A stretch of 64,000 nt of DNA, taken from positions 32,329,094-32,393,093 of the forward strand of contig NC_056538.1 in NCBI RefSeq assembly GCF_910596095.1, read 5' to 3'. This DNA comes from Thunnus maccoyii (taxonomy: Eukaryota > Chordata > Actinopteri > Scombriformes > Scombridae). Shown here in pieces: positions 58,307 to 64,000 of this stretch; the first letter of the stretch is position 1, and each line of letters opens with the position of its first letter. The notes under the pieces were generated by a model, which saw nothing but the letters and a program-made list of their open reading frames with translations, was not told the DNA's origin and made no database searches. A program made the translations under genes and the position numbers.

Positions 58307-58843
58307 TTAAGGCCCATAATAATCAGGAGGGCGCCTCTCTCTAATAGAGTGCCTTAAGAGTGGTGTTAACTGTTCCTGCAATACATGTGGGGACTCACTC
58401 CGCAGCATAGGTGGGTCACTCTCAGAGTCTTCCACATGGGTTGGAGAGTCAGGGGCTCGGACCTCAGGGGACTGCACTTGTTCTGGCATCACAGGAGATG
58501 GGATGCTCACAGCCTGAGGTGTACTGGGATCTATATCAGGAGCACCACTTAGCTCTCGCTTCCTGATTTGGTCAATATGTCTCCTCACGACCTGTCCATT
58601 TCCAATGAGGACTGTACATTACAGGGGACCTGTGCAGCTCTCAATCGTTCCAGGAATCCATTTAGGACCATATCCATAATTTTTTTTGTAAATACTGGAT
58701 TCCCAGGTGAAAAACTTGGTGTGTGTGTCATGATTAACTTTTTGTTTCCAATATTTCTTTTCTAACTTAGACTTCATGTCTGGGAGTAACAGATCAAAGG
58801 CAGACCTGGGTCTCCGTGACATCAGCATTTCAGCCGGGGACAA
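58307..58843 (-). pseudogene. Gypsy-type pol (integrase C-terminal) remnant
   Basis: Minus frames: 58843-58619 SPAEMLMSRRPRSAFDLLLP and NYGYGPKWIPGTIESCTGPL, then, after a frameshift, 58588-58307 MRRHIDQIRKRELSG ... LRHSIRERRPPDYYG. This is the end of a Ty3/Gypsy integrase: the target motif before the chromodomain-like tail, then VRRHVDQ and RR..PD. Protease, RT and RNase H are absent. Confidence 0.75.
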
Positions 58844-59140
58844 GCCTGTAGCACCAGAAGTCTCAGGATGCTACAATTTTAATTGGCTTGTTTTGCATAA
58901 TAAACTCCTGGTCTGGTCCATGTTGTACCATCATAAATTAACTGATTACATTTTGTTCAACTACATGTTTTTTCTGAAGAAACAATTTGTCATTTTTTTT
59001 GTGAGAATGCTATTTTGTGGTTTCTGTTTAGAAAGCACTTTTACCGTGATCCCCCTCTCCACCCCCCCACTCTCTCTCTCCCTCCTCCACTCCCCTGTTT
59101 TGTTTGCCCTCTTTGCTGATGCTCTGTTTTCTGTCTGCAG

Positions 59141-59253
59141 GGGCTGCACCTGAAGGCAGCATATATATCAGTAATATGGGACACACCTGGGCTCAGTGTT
59201 CCTCATGCGTAAGCCCCAAAAGCAGCCAGTCCAGTGAGATCATCGACAAGCAG
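59141..59253 (+). other. Orphan exon-like block
   Basis: A long pyrimidine-rich run ending TTTTCTGTCTGCAG precedes 113 bases, followed by donor CAG|GTACCT. Only one frame is open across it (phase 2 in, phase 0 out): AAPEGSIYISNMGHTWAQCS, SCVSPKSSQSSEIIDKQ. The family is not recognised. It could be an exon of an unannotated gene, an upstream exon of the trpv gene or chance. Confidence 0.35.
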
Positions 59254-59334
59254 GTACCTATTTTGCATGACTTTAGGTCACAACAGAAGTATTTAAGGGA
59301 TATTCAGAAATATTTAATAGAGCTGAAATTGTAA

Positions 59335-60530
59335 TAACTTGACAGTAGAGCAGCAATGAATTAGATTTTTCTGTTTTTTCATCTTCAGTGATTGTAACGG
59401 TTGTATTTTTAATCATCAAATGAAATCAAACATTGAATATATAGCTTGTGCAGTTGTCCTAAAGTCAGTATAACATTATTACTTCAATTAAGAAATGTGT
59501 TTTTCATATATTTTTTTAAACCACTCAAAAAACACTCTGTAGATTTGACTAATCCGTTTGACTACAAATCATGTTGAGTGCAGCTAAAATTTAATTTATT
59601 TAAGTTATTCCCTAACAGCTTCCAGTAATGAATAAATTATGAAGTAATGGATCGTGCAGCTCTTTTGTTGAATTGAATGCTGCACAGTGTAGCCACACCT
59701 TTAACAGATGTATACAGTAAGCACCTTCCCTCATGCAAGTTGTGTACAGATGCCACAATGTTTTTATAATCACATGTCCACAACACAACTGCACTCTTGA
59801 AAATCCGATTTACTCTTAGTTGTATCAAATAGACGATTGAAGCCTTCCTGATCTCTGTGTGTCTTTAACTGCGCTCACATTAACTTTAAACATCAACATC
59901 TGCTCTTTCTGAGCAGTAGAAGAAAGCACAATAATTAACACATTGTATACTCAAGCCTAAACAAAATCCAACCTAAAAATTTAACATAAATGCTTTGAAT
60001 AATAAATTGTGTCTGATTTGTTTTTTCCACAAGTTCAATTACCTAGTTAAAAATTACAAATTACATCCACACCTTCCCTCTCATTGAAAAATCCAAGATG
60101 CTTCCGCATCACACGCTGCGTATTGAACCACAATTGGCTCCAGACTAGTTGTGATGTCACATATTTTATTTGGCTTTAAGTATTTCACATTAGACTCTCT
60201 AACTTAAATAGATGTGAGAAGCTTATTTATAAAAGCCGACGATCTTGTTGTCGTCTCGCTATTTCTCAGTAGTGGTAGATAAAGAATATCAAGTTGTAAA
60301 TTAGTTGCCAAGTGATATTTTTTTATTATTGGTTCCCAATTGATATGACTGTAATCAGAATCAGTTATTAAAATTACTAAATTAACCTTTCAGTGATGCA
60401 TTTCATACATTCAGATGATACTGAGATACACTATTTGAATCAAAACCTACATATAAGTGTTGTTTAACATCATCATCACTTTTAAAAGTGAGAACATGTG
60501 ATTAAACAAGTAATATAGTACTTCATTAAA
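59335..60530. other. Intergenic, nothing recognised
   Basis: AT-rich DNA between the orphan exon-like block and the LINE. No coding pattern, RNA or clear repeat seen. Confidence 0.5.
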
Positions 60531-60539
60531 TTTTATGGC

Positions 60540-62925
60540 CATTAAATTAAATGTAATGGCCATTAGGACAAATTAGGACAAATTCATTCCATGATAAATA
60601 TCATTTCACTATGTTAAGGAATAAGGTAATAAGAGAACTAAGGAGAGCTAAGGGAGATTTTTTCATGACTATAATTGGTGAGGCTAGGGGTAACACCAAA
60701 ATAATTTGGAAACAGTTAAAAAAGCTTACAGGACAACATCATGAAGCAGGAAAACCAATTGAACCTGGATGGAAACCTCACAAAGGACACAGCTGAAGTA
60801 GCAGTGGCTCTTAATCACTGCTTTGTTGATTCTGTGGCTGCTCTGCTGAGCATTTTAATGTATGTCTAACTAACACAATGGAGCCAGCCTTCGGTCCCTG
60901 AATCAGAGGTTATGAGAATTATCAGATGTCTCAAACCATCAAGAGCAAATTATGTATTTGTAATGGACACAACAATGCTTAAACATCTCAGCTCACTACT
61001 AGCTAATCCCATCGCCAAAATCACTAACCTCGCAATATCCCAGGGAAAGTTTCCAGGTACCTGGAAGTTAAATCTGGGGATTTCCATTCTACCTGTAGTT
61101 ACAGGCCCATCAGCATCCCATCTATGATGTCTAAGGTTGCAGAGAAATGGGTGGCTGAGCAAATCATACACCACCTGAATAACAGCTCTTTTCCCCTACA
61201 CCCCATGTGTCTTTAGAGTCAATCACTCAACTGAGACAGCCAATTGTTTCTTCTTGGAAAAAATCAAATGACTGTTGGATAAAGGTGGTGCTGTCGGTGC
61301 TGTGTTTCTTGATCTCAGGAAAGCATTTGATACTGTGAATCCAACAGTTCTTCTATCTAAGTTGTCTATCTTTAATTTTTCTGTTGATGCCCTTAAATGT
61401 GTAGAATCATATCTCTTCAACCAATCTCAATCTGTTTGAATACGCAACCATCAATGGTGTCCCACAAGGATCCATACTGGGCCCGCTCTTATTTAGTTTA
61501 TATATTAATAACGTGTGTCCTGAGGTTGTATGCTGATGATGCCATATTGTATGTACATGGTAGCATGAAGACACAACTTGCTGCCAAACTCGCAAACTCC
61601 ATGGTCAATGTCTCAACAACACTCAATCAGTGTTGTGTTTGCAACCAAATATGTCTAAAACTGTCGGCATGTTCTTCACCAAGACAAATGACTTTCTGTG
61701 GAACCAGATGTTTTTGAGAAACGTTAAGGGGGTAAAAAGAACTTAATACTTTGAAATTCTGATTTACTCCCAACCTCAACTAAACAGATCAAATTAAATC
61801 TATTAAATCTAGCCAATTTCCGATTCATAAGACACTACATGTCCACTGAAGCAGCCAAGATGTACATGCGCTAAATGATTTTTTCTCACATGACTCACTG
61901 TTTTGATGAGCTGGTCACAGACGAACCACACTACATTGAAACCACTACAGTCTTTGTATAATAAATAATAAGGAAATATGACCTTCTAAGCTGGGAAAAC
62001 CTGATTAAGCATGTAAATTGATGTCTTATCTACAAAATCATACATGTTATGCACCCCCACAACCCCGTACTCAGAAGCTTTGTTATAGCATAAGAACAAA
62101 CTCATATCGGATCACGTGAGAAGTTACAAGAAGGAACTGCATTATTCCACAAGAGCCTTTAGTCAGTCAGCCTTTTCTGTTAGAGCCTCACAAGAGTGAA
62201 CTCAACACATACTAGTCATTTAGTTCTCATTTAAAACAGTTACTCATTGGACGTCGAATCTGTCAGCACTAAAAACCACTTCCTTTCTGCTGCTGCCTCC
62301 TTGTTAATGTCAGTCTATGAACTTTTCTCATGTTTCTCAAACTACTGTACTTGCATGTGTTGTCCGTTGTGGTTTGTGTTTCTTATGTAGCTCTAAGTTG
62401 TTGTTTCACATGTACTGTAGGAGTTGCCTGCTTCATGTTTGATATGCTTCTGTACTGCGTGCTTGATTCAAATTATATTTGTTTAATGCTGCTTAATGTT
62501 GTCCTGTTGCATGCTTCGTGTACTGTTTTTGTAGGCTACTGCCTTCTTGCTTCAACCAATATTTGTTTAATGCTGCTTGATATCCTGTTGTTTGCTTCAT
62601 CTGCTTCTTTGGCTACTGCCTGTTTGCTTCAATATTGTCACGTCATTTTAGCTGTATTTACATTGACATTTTCCAATGTAACATGTCAATTTTATCAATG
62701 TTTTATCATGAGGTGCTGCCTGTACCATATTTCAGCAATTGTGTCTTATCTTTACCTTTTTTTGTTTAGTTCTTGTACTTTTAGGGAGCCTATTGTAACA
62801 TTTGACCAGGGACAACAGATGAAAACCAGCCTTTTGGCTAATTCTGGCATATTTACAGCAATGTTCATTAATATGCACTGTCCCTGCCAAATAAATACAT
62901 TTTATTTATATAATCAGACAGTAAA
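60540..62925 (+). mobile_element. Decayed L2-like LINE
   Basis: Plus-strand pieces in shifting frames: NKVIRELRRAKGDFFMTIIG near 60615, YRPISIPSMMSKVAEKWVAE near 61100, VFLDLRKAFDTVN near 61300 and LYADDAILYVHGS near 61528, the RT catalytic motif. The 3' UTR (about 62300-62925) has internal repeats ('gtttaatgctgcttgat', 'ggctactgcc') and ends in 'ccaaataaatacattttatt'. Many stops; the element is dead. Confidence 0.82.
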
Positions 62926-62947
62926 ATAACCTGATCTTGTGTATTTT

Positions 62948-62964
62948 GGGGTTAGGGTTAGGGT
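62948..62964 (+). repeat. Short interstitial telomere-like repeat
   Basis: GGGTTAGGGTTAGGGTT, about 2.5 units of TTAGGG, directly after the LINE tail. Confidence 0.7.
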
Positions 62965-63207
62965 TCTGATTGCATGTTCTTCAGTTGGAAACCTGCTGCC
63001 AGGCAAACAACAAGCTTGCTCTTGCTCTCTGTGGAGAGGGAGGAGCATAACCAAGGTAACAAATACCGTTTCTGCTTCAGTGCTGCCTTTAACCTTTGCA
63101 ATACTACACCTGCGCAGCTGTAGCTCATCATAGCTGATGAGCTTCTAGAGGAAGTAAACAGTTTGTTGTCATACACGATCAAGACTCTGTTATTAACAAC
63201 AAAGAAG

Positions 63208-63347
63208 ATGGAAGCTGGACAGCCGTCGGACACAGTGGATGCAAACACAGGCCATGAAGAAGAGGGAAATGGTCTGGATTGGCTCCTTAAAAAAGACAGC
63301 TCAGAGATAACTCCTCCACCTATGGACACCAATGATTCATTATCTAG
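63208..63347 (+). CDS. trpv exon A (start codon)
   Basis: 140 nt, acidic and proline-rich N-tail, donor TCTAG|GTAACT, phase 2. Confidence 0.75.
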
Positions 63348-63924
63348 GTAACTGGTTATATGGGGGAAGAACTGGTGTTTGATTTAGTCCTCACATGTTA
63401 TGTATGTGGCTTTTAATCATTAAATGACACAGACTTATTGCTGGAGATGTCAGCATAGAAATCAGTGGTGTGCCTCTGCTTCTAAGAGGAATTTGCATTA
63501 TAGCCTTTAGGGATTGCTGAGTGTCAGGTAACATGTTAATGGATTTCAGGTAAACAAGTGTCAGCTTGTTGAAAGCTGTTTGTTCACAGGTTAGTGTGTT
63601 TTCCCAAAAGACTCATATACAAATATTATGTTAACAAAGTCTTCTTTGCATATTATATTTATATACTGTTTACTGGTCATCTGACACAAAGTGTTGAAAT
63701 ACTGTTGCAGTGAATTATTACATAACTGCATAATCCATTTCATGACTTGTGTAATTTTCTACCTTTCAGAAAATACAGCACCAGCGTTGGCAGCATTTAC
63801 AGTAAAGCATTCACCAGGGAAAGAATATTTGAAGCAGCATCTCATGGAAACACAACTCAACTCAATAGCCTGCTTGACTACCTGCGGGTTAATGATAAGC
63901 AACTTACAAGCCCAGAATTCACAG
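63208..63924 (+). CDS. TRPV-family cation channel, first two coding exons (partial)
   Basis: TRPV channels are tetrameric plasma-membrane cation channels with an N-terminal ankyrin domain; vertebrate TRPV1 senses heat and irritants. Exon 63208-63347 encodes MEAGQPSDTVDANTGHEEEG, then DWLLKKDSSEITPPPMDTND. Exon 63770-63924 encodes (R)KYSTSVGSIYSKAFTRERI, then FEAASHGNTTQLNSLLDYL and LTSPEFT. The RIF(E/D)AV...L..LL.YL....K.LT..E(F/Y) pattern is the start of the first ankyrin repeat in TRPV1/2/4. The gene continues beyond the window. It is closest in pattern to TRPV1/TRPV2; the exact paralog is undecided. The start is the only ATG in the frame before the exon. Confidence 0.8.
63770..63924 (+). 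CDS. trpv exon B (ankyrin repeat 1)
   Basis: Acceptor TACCTTTCAG|AAAA. Two donors are possible: ACAG|GCAAGT at 63924 (a strong GC-type donor) or GGCAA|GTAGGA at 63928 (weak GT donor). The frame is open through both. Confidence 0.78.
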
Positions 63925-64000
63925 GCAAGTAGGAACCAGTTTTATTTGTCTTATCTTACTTGTGACTGACAAGATCAAGCTGATAGGACCATGTTAGTTT

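Noticed and set aside
62330..62929. Plus-strand open frame of 199 codons rich in Cys/Leu/Tyr
   Set aside because: It lies in the 3' UTR of the decayed L2-like LINE, is built from internally repeated words, and has no domain pattern. It is a by-product of T-rich sequence.

Overview
The window is vertebrate nuclear DNA, almost certainly from a ray-finned (teleost) fish. Its genes are spliced with GT-AG introns, its proteins match vertebrate families, and its introns carry fish-style repeats: Tc1-like, PIF/Harbinger and hAT-type DNA elements, several LINE lineages, Gypsy-type LTR pieces and many CA, TA, TAA and GGA microsatellites. No bacterial genes, CRISPR arrays, tRNAs or rRNAs were seen.

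Three protein genes are supported. (1) A complete minus-strand rsf1 (remodeling and spacing factor 1, the ISWI partner in the RSF chromatin remodeler) runs from its ATG at 29168 to its stop at 2203. I could place 18 coding exons. Their phases are consistent throughout and sum to 4371 nt (1456 residues), including a C4HC3 PHD finger. (2) A complete plus-strand panx1 (pannexin 1 channel) runs from 35223 to 48496 in 7 exons that sum to 1356 nt (451 residues), with pore and disulfide residues conserved. (3) The first two coding exons of a TRPV-family cation channel (trpv1-like) begin at 63208 and run off the right edge. rsf1 and panx1 lie head to head with about 6 kb between their start codons. 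panx1 and the trpv gene point the same way, about 15 kb apart. The three genes show no sign of forming a shared pathway.

Region by region: 1-2202 is sequence 3' of rsf1. 2203-29168 is rsf1, whose introns hold an L1/Tx1-like LINE with a 15-bp target duplication, a PIF/Harbinger element with a CAG duplication, a hAT-type MITE with an 8-bp duplication and other foldback elements. 29169-35222 is a repeat-rich intergenic region that must contain both promoters. 35223-48496 is panx1, with a long palindrome in intron 1, a Tc1-like element in intron 3, LINE-in-LINE nesting in intron 4 and MITE-in-element nesting in intron 6. 48497-63207 is mostly transposon debris: a foldback element with a TA-repeat core, a rearranged Tc1 block, a solo LTR, a Gypsy pol/LTR relic and a decayed L2-like LINE. 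It also holds one orphan exon-like block. 63208-64000 is the 5' end of the trpv gene.

I found no new multi-gene system. The most unusual pattern is that four exon boundaries (rsf1 exons 6, 11 and 14, and panx1 exon 2) directly touch UG or CA dinucleotide repeats. UG and CA repeats in these positions can control splicing, so repeat-length variation could affect both genes. Exon edges and family names come from reading the sequence without alignment software and should be taken as such.
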